Assembly (NCBI RefSeq): GCF_027943255.1 | Contig: NC_072892.1 | Location: forward strand, 18,995,792-19,059,791 | DNA length: 64,000 bases | Origin: Anastrepha obliqua | Taxonomy: Eukaryota > Arthropoda > Insecta > Diptera > Tephritidae | Reading direction: 5' to 3' | Shown: positions 1 through 10,331 of the stretch, in pieces | Layout of the letters: each line of letters starts with the position of its first letter | Numbering within the stretch: position 1 is the stretch's first letter | Notes under the pieces: model-generated | What the model was told of the DNA's origin: nothing | Seen by the model: the letters and a program-made list of their open reading frames with translations, nothing else | The model's database searches: none | Made by a program: the position numbers and the translations under genes

Positions 1-851
1 TGTTGACAACCGTCCGCGTAAAGGAAGGCCAAAAACCTTCAAAGACGCTGAATTGGAGGCTGGAAGCATTGCTCAATGAGGATCCGAGTCAAACGCAAAA
101 AGAGCTTGCTTCAGTATTAGGAGTTACCCCCCGTTCTATTTCCAAGCGATTGCATGCTTTGGAAATGATTCAGAAACAAGGGACTTGAGTTGCTTACGAG
201 TTAAAACCAAGAAATCTTGAATGTCGTTTATTCTTTTTTCGCCTGCGAACAACTGCTCCAGCGGCAAAAAAGGAACGGTTTCCTTCATCGCCTCGTGACG
301 GGTGATGAAAAATGGATTCATTACAGCAATCCAAAGAAAAGAAAGTCATGGCGACTGCCCGGTCATGCTTCTACGTCGTCGTCTCAGCCAAATATTCACG
401 TTGCGAAGGTTATCCTATGTACATATTTGGTGAGACCAAGTTGGTGTTATTTATTATGAACTGCTAAAACCAAACGAAACCATCACTGGGGATCGATATC
501 GACTTCAATTAATGCGATTGAGCCGAGCACTGCGCGAGAAGCGACCGCAATACGCGGAGAGGCATGAAAAAGTGATTCTACATCATGACAACGGTCGGCC
601 TCACGTTGCCAAACCGTTGCCCGTTAAAGCTTACCTGGAAACACTGAAATGGGAAATCCTACCCCACCCGCCATATTCTCCAGAAATTGCGCCGTCCGAT
701 TATCCCCTGTTCCGATCGATGCACATGGTCTAGCTGACCAGCAGTTCCATTCAAATGAAGACATCAAAAAATGTCTTGATCCGTGGATAGCCTCAAAAGA
801 TGAAAAGATGGGAAAAAATGTAGTAGCCAGCGATGGACAATACTTTCAATG
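1..851 (+). pseudogene. Mariner (D,D34D-type) transposase remnant, cut by the left window edge
   Basis: Broken reading frames add up to a mariner transposase. From 3 there is a helix-turn-helix region (ASVLGVTPRSISKRLHALE). The first catalytic aspartate follows in VTGDEKWIHY near 300, the second in ILHHDNGRPHVAK near 590, and the third in YSPEIAPSDYPLF near 700. The end, VVASDGQYF, stops at about 850. Stops and frameshifts lie near 186, 457 and 730. A short deletion near the C-terminus joins DEKM directly to GKNVVASD. A 6-bp duplication near 615 adds two residues (KPLPVK), so 36 rather than 34 residues separate the second and third aspartates. The family is clear from the motifs, the copy is dead, and its 5' end lies outside the window. 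Confidence 0.85.
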
Positions 852-1183
852 ATTCACTTCTAACAATTTTTTTAGATTAGAGTTGTATTTTCATCAAAAA
901 AACAGCAAGAATAAAGCAAAACAAACAAAAGGTAGAGAAATTACTTGTTTGTAAGCATTCAGTAAAAATGGCTTGGTAATTTTTGATTTTCAGATTTACG
1001 CTTTTTAAATTAAACAAACTAATAAAATTGAGTGCCGCGTGTTGAACTGTGAAAGTAGGAATTATAAAAATGCCTTCAAATGCAAGAAAGTGCGCGTGTA
1101 ATTTCTTGTATTTGGCAGTTTTTTAAATTGTAAATAACCCACAGTTTGGACTTTGCGCTTTAATGAATTGGATATCTGTTTTA
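852..1183. other. AT-rich gap, nothing recognised
   Basis: AT-rich spacer between the mariner remnant and the next element. It probably includes the mariner 3' untranslated end, but I could not find a terminal inverted repeat in it. Confidence 0.5.
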
Positions 1184-2115
1184 AAGGGTGGTTAAATTCT
1201 AAGGGCCGATGTTGAATGTAAACCACATCTAAACGTTAAGTTCTTTTTTACATTTCATTTGACATTTTTCAATTTCAGACTAACTCAATTTTAACCATGG
1301 AAAGATACTCAATCAAGCAACGCGTTAAAGTTATTCAGGCTTATTATGAAAACAGGCGTTCAAATCAAAATGCATATCGAAGAAAATCATCTTCAGTAAT
1401 GAGGCACATTTTCACCACGGTGGATTCGTCAATAAGCAGAATTGCCGCATTTGGGCGAATGATAATCCAAGAGTAATTGCCGAAAAACCAATGCACCAAC
1501 AAAGAGTGACTGTTTGGTGCGGTTTATGGGCCGCCGGCATCATTGGGCCGTATTTTTTCCAAAATGAGGGCGGTCAGGCAGTTACTGTGAATAGTGTTCG
1601 CTATCGTGAGATGATAACGAACTTTTTATGGCCTGAATTGGAAGATATGGATGTGGACGATATGTGGTTTCAACACGACGGTGCCACTTGTCACACAGCT
1701 AACGAAACAATGGCTCTTTTGCGCGAAAAATTGTATGGCCGAATAATCTCACGTCGCGGCGATGTCAATTGGCCGCCATGATCATGTGATTTGACACCGT
1801 AGGACTTCTTTCTTTGGGGTTATTTGAAAGAAAAGGTGTACGTCGATAAGCAAGCAACAATTCAAGACCTAAAGGGTGAGATAATTCGGCACATTAACGG
1901 CATAGAACCTCAATTATGCCTCAGCGTCATCGAAAATTTTGACCATCGGATGGAGGTGTGTCGCCGAGGCCGCGGCGGCCATTTGGCCGATATTTTCTTC
2001 TACACGTAATTGAGCCATACCAATATTATCATAATAAAGAGAAATGACAATAATTTCCTAAAAAAATTGTATTTTATTCAAAATCAACACCGGCACTTAA
2101 AACTTAACCACCCTT
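1184..2115 (+). mobile_element. D,D41D mariner-like element, internally deleted
   Basis: Terminal inverted repeats begin AAGGGTGGTTAAATTC on the left and are matched by CCACCCTT on the right. Each end is flanked by TA (1182-1183 and 2116-2117), the usual mariner target duplication. The 932-bp body holds a broken transposase. It starts at ATG 1297 (MERYSIKQRVKVIQAYY), then jumps near 1380 to the middle of the protein (HHGGFVNKQNCRIW), so roughly 100 residues of the N-terminal half are missing. The catalytic region MWFQHDGATCHTA is separated from the last aspartate position by 41 residues, as in the rosa/D,D41D group described from tephritids. In-frame stops occur at about 1780 and 1801, and the last catalytic residue is replaced by a stop (P-stop-DFFLWG alignment). 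It is non-autonomous. Confidence 0.85.
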
Positions 2116-2117
2116 TA

Positions 2118-3419
2118 TTAAAAATAATTTAAAATCAAATTGAAGAGTTTAAAAAGAGCAGAAATCCTTTCTCGTGCCTCTGAGTAAAGGCCTGATTGTG
2201 CATATTACGCACCACTTAGCATAAATTTGAAAATCTCAGATAAAAATCTGTTGAATGCATTTTCCATGTGTCTGATTACCCGGAAATTAACACAACTTAC
2301 GAAAAATTAGGCGCCTGTTCAATTTAAATTTGATTCGCGAAACTCCACGAAGTTGTGCGAAGTGCGTAAACGAGCACAAGATTTTATTCTCTCTGAATCA
2401 GCTAAAGAAAGCTTTGCAATGTTTATAGTGAAAGTTAAGAAAAGCGTGTATTCCTTAGCCTGACCATTTAGCTCCTTTGGATAACTTAACTAATTCAAAT
2501 GTCAAAGAAAGCTCAATTCTCATTCGATTTAGTCAGCTTAAATAAGTAAAAGTTGAACACATACATACATACACACACATATTCACCTTCATAAGTAGAC
2601 TCCGTAAGCTTATTCTCATTGCTCAATTTTAAGAGTTTGGAGAAGTAACGGCGTATAGAGTTTCCTCATACACAATTTTCTCTGAGAAACATTCGGAGAA
2701 GAAAATTCTATAACATTTTGCGGCTCATCAGCTTTTTAACAACAAATAATTATTATTAGAAGAAGAAAATATAATAAACACAATTCTTGGAATTCCGGCT
2801 GATGGGCCACGTAAGCATGCAGAGGAAAAGTGATCGAATTGTGCGCGCTCATACATATGCACATACATACATACGTACATAGATATTTGTGTGCATACCT
2901 ACAATCAATACTTTTTTGTAGAAAATTATATGCGTAAATGATAGGCGGTGAAGTGTGTGTATGTATGCTCATTGGATGTGAATTATTCTTGCATTTATTA
3001 GGAAGGATTAGTTTGTACCCGGTAAATCAAAAGTCTCTTTTAGGAGCTATGAGTCTTCTTAAATCGGTGCTATTTTTTTTTCTTAAATGAGCTCTTCTTG
3101 GAGCATTAAATGCGCTTATTTTCAAGCACGTTGGGTCTTACTTGTAACTTTTTTAATGTTTGTTTAACCTCGTTTTAACACTACAGTGGTGTAAGTAAAC
3201 AACTAAAATGTAAAAAATAATGTAAAAACATTTGTAGGTGCTACGATAATTTCAGACCATTCAGATCTTTTCATTTAGGTCTTTAGTGCTTGTGTTTGCT
3301 GAATATGGAGACTAGAAAGAATTAAATATGCATATATTTCCACCAGTCATTCTGCGCTTCTTACTCAAAACTTTCTATTGAAATTTCATTCAACCTCGTC
3401 AACACAAATACGTAAACAT
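2118..3419. other. Non-coding AT-rich DNA with ACAT/ACAC microsatellites
   Basis: No gene is visible. Short ACAY-type microsatellites occur at about 2561-2582 and 2856-2885, the same kind of sequence that the LINE at 3435 used as its target. Confidence 0.6.
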
Positions 3420-3434
3420 ACATACATACATATG

Positions 3435-4784
3435 AGCAAGGAATACTGCCTAATGGCAACGCTAGACGTAAAGAATGCCTTCAATACCGCGAACTGGAAC
3501 CAGATTCTGATGGCGCTTGATTGCTTCCAGGTTCCAACGTATATACGAAAGATTATACTCAGTTATTTCACTGACAGAACCCTTCGCTATAATACCGATG
3601 CGGGTGTTAGGGAATATAAAATAACTGGCGGAGTTCTACAAGGCTCAGTCCTAGGCCCCTTGCTGTGGAATATTATGTACGACGGAGTCTTACGTCTCAG
3701 TTTACCCCCAGGGTCCAAAATTATAGGGTTTGCTGACGATATCGCTGTTGTGGTCGTAGCTAAAGTACTACAGCAAGCAGAAGCAACCTGCAACCAGGCT
3801 GTAGGCGTGGTAAAAGAATCGCTGCGCAAGAATGGTCTAACTCTTGCTGATCATAAGACGGAGGCAGTGCTCATTAGCAGCAGGAAGAAGGTGGAGTCGG
3901 CAAATATAATGGTGGGCGAAAATACCATAGGATCGAAACCGTTCATTAAATACCTGGGCGTATTAATCGACCATAGGCTGAACTTCAGAGATCACCTATC
4001 ATACGCAAGCAGCAAAGCGGCAGAGGCAGTAACAGCACTGACGCGCATAATGATGAACACTAGAGGCCCTAGGCAAAACCGTAGGAGACTACTTAATACC
4101 GTGGTCTCATCGATTTTGCTGTATGCAGCTCCAGCATGGGCGGAAGCAACTCATTGCAGCTCATATGTGAGTTGTATGAAATCAGTGTATCGACTGAGTG
4201 CCCTCAGAGTGTGCTGCGCGTTTCGAACGGTATCAGAAGACACCATTATGGTTATTGCAGGACTACTCCCAATAAATTTAATGGCAAAAGAGTACGCTGA
4301 AGTTTACCAAAACAAAGCTACTTCAGAACGACAGACAATACGCAAGGAAGCAAGAGAGCGTAGCATGCGTTCATGGCAGGGAAGTTGGAATTCGTCCCTG
4401 AACGGACGCTGGACGTACCGTCTGATTCCCTTAATAGCCAAATGGGTTAGCCGTAAGCATGGACAGTTAGACTATCATCTGACCCAAATACTGACGGGAC
4501 ATGGGTGTTTTAAATCCTATCTATATAGGTTTAAGCACGAAGACGACCCGTACTGTTCTTATTGTGCACCAGCTGTAGAAGACGCAGAAGATGTTTTGTT
4601 TGTCTGTCCGCGATTTGCGTTAGAAAGGGAGGAACTAAGCACTAGGGTGGGGAAGCCAATTACGGCTGATAACCTAGTCGATATTATGTTAGAGTCCGAA
4701 GAATATTGGTCCGCTGTATGTAATATGGCAAAAATAATAATCTCCAAACTGTGTCGCGCTGAACAACAGCGCAGATCTTCATGA
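3435..4784 (+). pseudogene. R1-type reverse transcriptase, C-terminal part
   Basis: About 450 residues are open without interruption. They carry RT motif A (LDVKNAFN), GGVLQGSVLGPLLW, the active-site FADD near 3735, the thumb region (KYLGVLIDHRLNF), and a C-terminal zinc-knuckle region (CSYC followed by VLFVC near 4551-4607). In the usual C-C-H-C knuckle a histidine precedes VLFVC; here that position is aspartate (EDAEDVLFVC). The apparent start codon upstream lies in flanking DNA, so this is a truncated ORF2, not a gene with its own start. The protein would lack the endonuclease and cannot be an autonomous retrotransposon product. Confidence 0.85.
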
Positions 4785-4957
4785 AGAGGCAATAGGCCGC
4801 TCCCCCTTCCGTGAAGTACTACTTAACGGTTGTCCCGCGGGAGGGAAACGGAGCTGGGGTGGGTTTTTAGTGGGTGAGCCGAAAGGCAAGTCTCACACTT
4901 TTCGGCTTTCAATGCTTTGTGCCACCTCCATAAAAAAAAAAAAAAAAAAAAAAAAAA
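3435..4957 (+). mobile_element. R1-clade (Waldo-like) LINE, 5'-truncated, inserted in an ACAY repeat
   Basis: The body is flanked by a perfect 15-bp duplication, ACATACATACATATG, at 3420-3434 and 4958-4972. The 3' end is a run of A at 4932-4958. The target is an (ACAT)n tract. Waldo-lineage elements of the R1 clade are known to insert into (ACAY)n repeats, which fits both the reverse transcriptase type and the site. The 5' truncation falls just upstream of RT motif A (ATLDVKNAFN), so endonuclease and ORF1 are absent. The perfect duplication and open frame imply a fairly recent insertion. Confidence 0.85.
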
Positions 4958-4972
4958 ACATACATACATATG

Positions 4973-6137
4973 TATGTTGGTAACCTCTTTAATTGGAGGC
5001 CTCCTTGTGCTATCAGAGAACATTGATGTAAGGAGAAGGTACAGGAACGAATGGGTATGTTAAATGTCAAATTCTCACAAAACGCGACTACGAAATTTTT
5101 ATAATTCCAACACGACTGAGGAAAAGTTAACATACGAGAATTAGCATACGAGAGTTTACATAGCTGAGCATAGTCAAGAGAAAGAGAATTACAGATGGCG
5201 TTTGCATAGAAATGTAAAATGCCATGATTTGGTGTTAGGGAAAATAAAATACCGGCAGGTTCACTCTTTGACCTGTTCATTTTTTCTTCTTGCTTATTTG
5301 CCGTGGGCATTTTGCATGAGAATGCAAGAAATTGTATGCGTTTGCATATGTATGTATATGTACGCACATATGCAAAATAATACGCACATATGCAAAAAAT
5401 ACATGTACGTAGATATTTCTATACTGAACTCCCTGCAAAACAATACTTATTTCTATATATGTAAATATGTATGTACATATAACCGCATACTTTACTCCCC
5501 TGCGTGCGCATGCCGCCGAAAGCTAACATTCTATGCCTTGCGACCTATGTACATTTATGGGCCATGATTGTTTAGCCGCGACGGCGCTGCACAGTCTAGG
5601 AGCAAAATACTTTCATTCGTAAAACGAACGAGACAAAACTGTTTCAACGAGACGAAAATTCTATATCTAAGATCACTGCCAACTATTCGAAAATAGTTAA
5701 TTTTGAAATATTTCGTATAGAAATATTTGTCAATATTTGGTTAAGGGGCTATTCTGGTCCAGACGCCTTAATTTTAGGTATTTTTAAAACTAAGATAACA
5801 AAAAGAAAAACATTTTTACTATCCATTTTTTTACGGTTTTTATTATCTAATATTGGAAAAAACAATTCATAAAAAATCGTGGAATTACAGGCCGGCGGAG
5901 TGGGGGCTACATAAAAAACGGTGCTCCATAGTTGACATGATTCCAACCCTTGTAGTGATCTAAAACAAAGAAATTAAAAAAAATTCTTCATTAGTTAGGA
6001 TGTCGCTATCGGATTACGCAAAATCAAAGGGAAAAATATCACAAAATGGCGTCAACTAGCAAAACAAAAACATTTGTTTACCTTTTTTACCTTTTCAAAT
6101 TTTTTAAAAATACTTCAAACTTAAATTTTTCAAAATC
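4973..6137. other. Non-coding DNA with ATGT/ACAT microsatellites; one TTAA-type element end
   Basis: No gene is recognised. ATGTATGT/ACATATGC simple repeats run through about 5330-5480. At about 5745 a TTAAGGGGCTATTCTGG sequence resembles the ends of the TTAA-flanked elements described at 25645 and 55630, but I found no partner end, so it may be a solo or truncated copy. Confidence 0.4.
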
Positions 6138-7314
6138 CGAGGGTGAACGATATGAAGTGTTACCAACTTCACACTTCTTGTATCTGTAAAACAGCTCGTG
6201 ACATCAACGTCAAAATTGTTCTAATGACAGTTCAATATATTGTTTATAAGACAACAAAAGCATTTGCGTCTCAATTTTGTTGAATTTTTTTTTTCTGTGA
6301 TGGAATTCAAACGTAATAGTGTGATTGCGTTATATTTGGCTGGAAAATCACAACCAGCCATTATTCGTGAGCTCAGTCACCTCAAAGTGAATAAAATGTT
6401 TGTGTATCGCACTATAAAACGTTATAATGGAGGTAGACCAAAAAAACCGCAACAACGCCAGAAATGGTTCGGAAAGTAAAGGCTCGACTTGAACGAAATC
6501 CACGTAGAAGTGGAAGAAAAATGGCCAAAGAACTGAAAATATCGCAAGACAGCATTCGACGCATATTGAAAAATGAGCTCAAGGTCAAGGCTTACTAGTT
6601 CCAAAAAGCACACAATCTTTCACCCCAGCAAAAAAAAATTCGGTGCGAAAGAGCAAAGGAGTTGTTGTGCTTGCGCGAACGTGGCGAATTTCTTAACATT
6701 GTGTTTTCTGATGAAAAAAATTTCCCAATTGATCGTGTTTACTTGACCGAACGCTCATACGAGAGTTTGAGCCCACGTATGGCAACTCGAAGCAATTTCC
6801 CATCGCAAGTAATGGTTTGGGCCGCAGTGACCGCTGATGGACGCTCTCCAATCGTTTTCATCGAGCCTGGTGTCAAAGTGAATGCGACTTATTATCGGGA
6901 AAATGTTTTAGAAGCTGCTTTAGAGCCGTGGACTCGGCACCGTCTCATAAAGCTCGTGTGAACTACAATGGCTTTCGAATTCCCCAGATGCAAATCCGAT
7001 GGACTATTCCATCTGGTCCATTTTGGAGCGCAAGGTGAGGACTAAAAAATATGCCAGTATGGATGCGCTGAAAAAAGCGATTATACGGAATGGGCCAAAA
7101 TACCTCAAGATCACATTCGTGCAGCATGCAACTCATTTTTTGACCGTTTGAAGGCTATAGTCAAGGCAAAAGGTGGTCATATCGAGCTAAAGTGAATATA
7201 TGTTAAAATTATAATAATTTTTGAACAATTTTGTCTTTGAAATCAATAAAAACTAATTTCACACAAAAAAGTTATAGTGTTTTGAATAGGTAACACTTCA
7301 TATCGTTCACCCAG
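6138..7314 (+). mobile_element. D,D37D (maT-like) Tc1/mariner element, heavily deleted
   Basis: Inverted ends GGGTGAACGATATGAAGTG (6141) and its complement near 7295-7313 bound the element. The transposase starts at 6301 (MEFKRNSVIALYLAGKSQPA) and shows a helix-turn-helix region, the first catalytic block VFSDEKNF at about 6706, and MVWAAVTADGRSPIVFIEPG near 6811. In-frame deletions remove residues between KNFPI and RVYLTE, and a larger one after EPW near 6932 deletes the second catalytic aspartate. Stops occur at 6476 and 6596. The family call comes from the close relative at 57198, where 37 residues separate the last two catalytic positions. The copy is dead. Confidence 0.75.
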
Positions 7315-7608
7315 TATATGAAACTTATATATTTGTATATCTCGCCATTAAGGTTAATAGCTCTATTTATGAGGTAATGAAATTGATATACATAGAAGGT
7401 ACAGTTATGAAATAAACCGTTTAACAGAATTTGTGCAAAAATGCTAGTAATTTTATTTAAAAATAAAAATAAAATTTGAATACCAAAATAAAAGAAATTT
7501 GAATAAACAAATCGCATAGAGTGTTGATGCGACTATGGTTTGGAAGAATAAACAGAATAATAAAGGAATAAAGAATCCCGTAAAAGATCAATGGTATCAT
7601 TCTTGTGT

Positions 7609-7631
7609 GGCACTTCATATCGTTCACCCTG
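7609..7631. repeat. Extra copy of the D,D37D right-end inverted repeat
   Basis: CACTTCATATCGTTCACCCT repeats, in the same orientation, the right end seen at 7295-7313. Its last bases (CCCT) match the left end (AGGG) better than the nearer copy (CCCA) does. Either two elements overlapped here or the true right end is this outer copy. Confidence 0.55.
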
Positions 7632-7632
7632 A

Positions 7633-8240
7633 GGCTTGTGTGAGTTGTATTCACAAGCAGTGCTATCTATTACAACAGAGACCAAAACCGTAAATTATTA
7701 GTCTAAAATTTTTCATTGAATATGCAAAGATTTATTTCCAAGTTTTAATAATATACATAGTCTTCGTCTTTAATATAACAATTCATATGCCCAATAAAAA
7801 TGTTATACTTCATACTAAAAGCCTAAAAAGGTGTCTAAGTGAATTGTGAAAAAATGTTGTTGACGTTTAATGATTCATAATTTTCGGCGCAATGCTGCGC
7901 TGTGAATTCCTTACGCATTTTTAGCTAATCGTAAAATTTTTTCTATGGCAAGTGCTCGCAGACGCATAAATATGTATAAAAGCTCACTTATATGTATGTA
8001 CACATGTATGTGATCTTCCACTTTATTTTTGAAGAATGGAGGTTGTTTTTCAACATTACCTTTTTTAGTGGTATTTGGTTCATGTAAATTAAACTGAAAA
8101 TTTCACCAACTAATTGAAAAAAAAAACTATAATTTGAACATTAACGCTTAGAACTTTATTGAAATTATTTATTACGCACTACTCTTTAATACTGGATAAT
8201 TAAATGCTGTGTTCCGGGTGAAGTACACCAAGATACAGAA
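7633..8240. other. AT-rich gap, nothing recognised
   Basis: AT-rich sequence without a plausible coding frame or terminal repeats. Confidence 0.5.
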
Positions 8241-8244
8241 AAAA

Positions 8245-8372
8245 GCAACAACAAAAATGGGGTACTCCCCGTAAAGTAGGCAAACCATGAAGCAGATCAA
8301 GCAACAACAAAAATAGGGTATTCCCCGTAAAGTAGCCAAACCATGAAGCAGATCAAGCAACAACAACAACAA
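8245..8372 (+). repeat. Minisatellite, 56-bp unit, two full copies plus a partial
   Basis: Units begin GCAACAACAAAAAT at 8245 and 8301, with a third partial start at 8357. Each unit contains CCCCGTAAAGTAG and CCATGAAGCAGATCAAG. The two full copies differ at only a few positions. No function is evident. Confidence 0.85.
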
Positions 8373-8563
8373 GTACAAATCCACCAACACATCTATGGGC
8401 ATTAATCGACCCACGATTGGTTTGCTTGTGTACACCGAGTGTTACGGTATTCCCCCCATGTATTTTGTTGCTGTATACATACTGTCCAAAGAACCTTAAT
8501 TAACACTAATAGAGAACGTTAATTAACATTAACAGAGAACGTTTATGTTAATTAATTAATTAA

Positions 8564-8974
8564 TTAATTAACTTCTTTATTGATTTTGACTCCTTGGTCT
8601 ATGAAAATCGGAGGAGTCTTGCCACTGGCGCAAATTCCACTCCATACCATGACAGATCGCGAATTTTGACGATGTTCAACAACGGACGAAGGTCCAGGGA
8701 CTTCTGTATACAATTTTCTGTCGTTTTGATGATTGTGAGCTTGTTCAACGGTAAACAGCTTCTCATCCATAAAGATGATGTTTTCCCAGCCCGTACCTGC
8801 GGACCGACGTTGGAGCGAGCGACATCTTTCCAGACTTACTTTCTTGCTTTCATCCGTGAGCAGCTGATATTTTTGTAGTTTATAAGGCTTAAGTCCAAGT
8901 TCTTTTTTTGCTATAAGGCGAACTGATTCACGATTGATGCTTGTCTCACGAGCAATTTTCCTCATCGAGACCAT
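8564..8974 (-). pseudogene. D,D37D transposase, N-terminal 136 residues (left arm)
   Basis: Opens at MVSMRKIARETSINRESV and runs through a helix-turn-helix region to the first catalytic aspartate in IIFMDEKLFTVEQ, then MVWSGICASGKTPPIFIDQG. It ends abruptly at KINKEV where the TTAATT tract begins, so the second and third catalytic residues are absent. The frame itself is uninterrupted. It is a truncated inverted copy of the transposase at 9199 and cannot be functional as a transposase. Confidence 0.8.
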
Positions 8975-9198
8975 CGAATTTCGTTAAATTCTTTTTTTTA
9001 TGATTTTTCGGTTGTTGAAGAAGAATGGATACACTTTTTTTGTTCTAGCACGAATTTTTGTTCTAGCACGAATTCCTTAACACTTTTTTTAATTCTTATT
9101 TTGACAGAGCAGAGAACGTTAATGCATAGAGAAGTTTCACAGAGAACGTTTATGTTAATTAATTAATTAATTAATTAAAAAAGAATTTAACGAAATTC

Positions 9199-9860
9199 GA
9201 TGGTCTCGATGAGGAAAATTGCTCGTGAGACAAGCATCAATCGTGAATCAGTTCGCCTTAATAGCAAAAAAAGAACTTGGACTTAAGCCTTATAAACTAC
9301 AAAAATATCAGCTGCTCACGGATGAAAGCAAGAAAGTAAGTCTCGAAAGATGTCGCTCGCTCCAACGTCGGTCCGCAGGTACGGGCTGGGAAAACATCAT
9401 CTTTATGGATGAGAAGCTGTTTACCGTTGAACAAGCTCACAATCATCAAAACGACAGAAATTGGTATACAGAAGTCGCTGGACCTTCGTCCGTTGTTGAA
9501 CATCGTCAAAATTCGCGATCTGTCATGGTATGGAGTGGAATTTGCGCCAGTGGCAAGACTCCTCCGATTTTCATAGACCAAGGAGTCAAAATCAATAAAG
9601 AAGTTTACCGTCAAGACATATTAGAAGCAGTTGTTCTTCCCTGGTCCCAACAGCACTTTGGCGACGGTGAGTGGGCGTTTCAACAGGACTCTGCACCAGC
9701 CCACAGAGCAAAAACAACCCAAGAGTGGTGCAAAGCCAATTTCCCCTCTTTTATTACTTCCCAAGAATGGCCACCCTACTCACCAGATCTGAATCCGCTA
9801 GATTAGAGCGTATGATCGATTTTGGAAGCAACAAAACTTTGGAGTCCCTGAAGCATTAAA
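9199..9860 (+). pseudogene. D,D37D transposase (right arm, longer copy)
   Basis: Same protein as the left arm, extending further. It has the first catalytic aspartate in IIFMDEKLF (about 9403), the second in FQQDSAPAHRAK (about 9688), and the third in PYSPDLNPLD (about 9803). I count 37 residues between the last two, so it is D,D37D. A one-base insertion near 9260 (CTTAATAGC against CTTATAGC in the left arm) shifts the N-terminal frame. Two stops follow directly after the third aspartate. All three catalytic aspartates survive, but the reading frame does not. Confidence 0.8.
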
Positions 9861-10331
9861 ACATTGTCTATTAAAATTTTACATTTGTTTTGAGCTACTA
9901 TCAATGATAAATTTTTTTCATTAAAAAAAACATTTATTTTTTGTCATCCTGTATTTCAAAATCGTGTAAGAACTGAGCTGGGTGTATAAAGATTTCGCAT
10001 AAATAATAACTTTGCAGAAATATTAGAAGAAAAAATTTAATTTTGCGGAGTGATATCCTCAGTAGTAGTAGCGTCCAGTCAGAAAAAAAAAAAATATTTC
10101 TAAAAGTATTTCCATGAAAAAAAATGTAATCAAATGAAAATTCATATAATTTACACACATCAATTTTGCATTTTTAATTCTTAGTAGTAATGGAATAGGA
10201 TAAACTTATAGGACTTAGCATAATACAAAATTTATCTAGTTTTATTTTATAGAAATTATTTGTATTTTAAAAAATTACCTCTAATTTTCCATATAAATAT
10301 TCTGCGCTAATCATTTGATTCATAAAAATGC
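9861..10331. other. AT-rich 3' flank, nothing recognised
   Basis: AT-rich DNA between the foldback and the 3' end of the EcKL gene. It may include that gene's 3' untranslated region, though no certain polyadenylation signal was chosen. Confidence 0.4.

Larger units (their letters stand above)
8535..9860. mobile_element. D,D37D (maT-like) transposase foldback: two head-to-head copies
   Basis: Two near-identical segments lie in opposite orientation, at 8572-8998 (minus) and 9176-9604 (plus), around a spacer of about 177 bp. Both encode the start of the same D,D37D transposase. The right copy continues to the C-terminal catalytic region. A 38-bp direct repeat (CAGAGAACGTTTATG plus a TTAA tract) occurs at 8535-8572 and 9140-9177. 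AGAGAACGTT occurs four times, at 8511, 8536, 9111 and 9141. The outer ends are not certain. Confidence 0.7.

Noticed and set aside
4909..5367. 152-codon minus-strand ORF
   Set aside because: Runs into the LINE poly(A) tract (poly-Phe) and a microsatellite; no motif.
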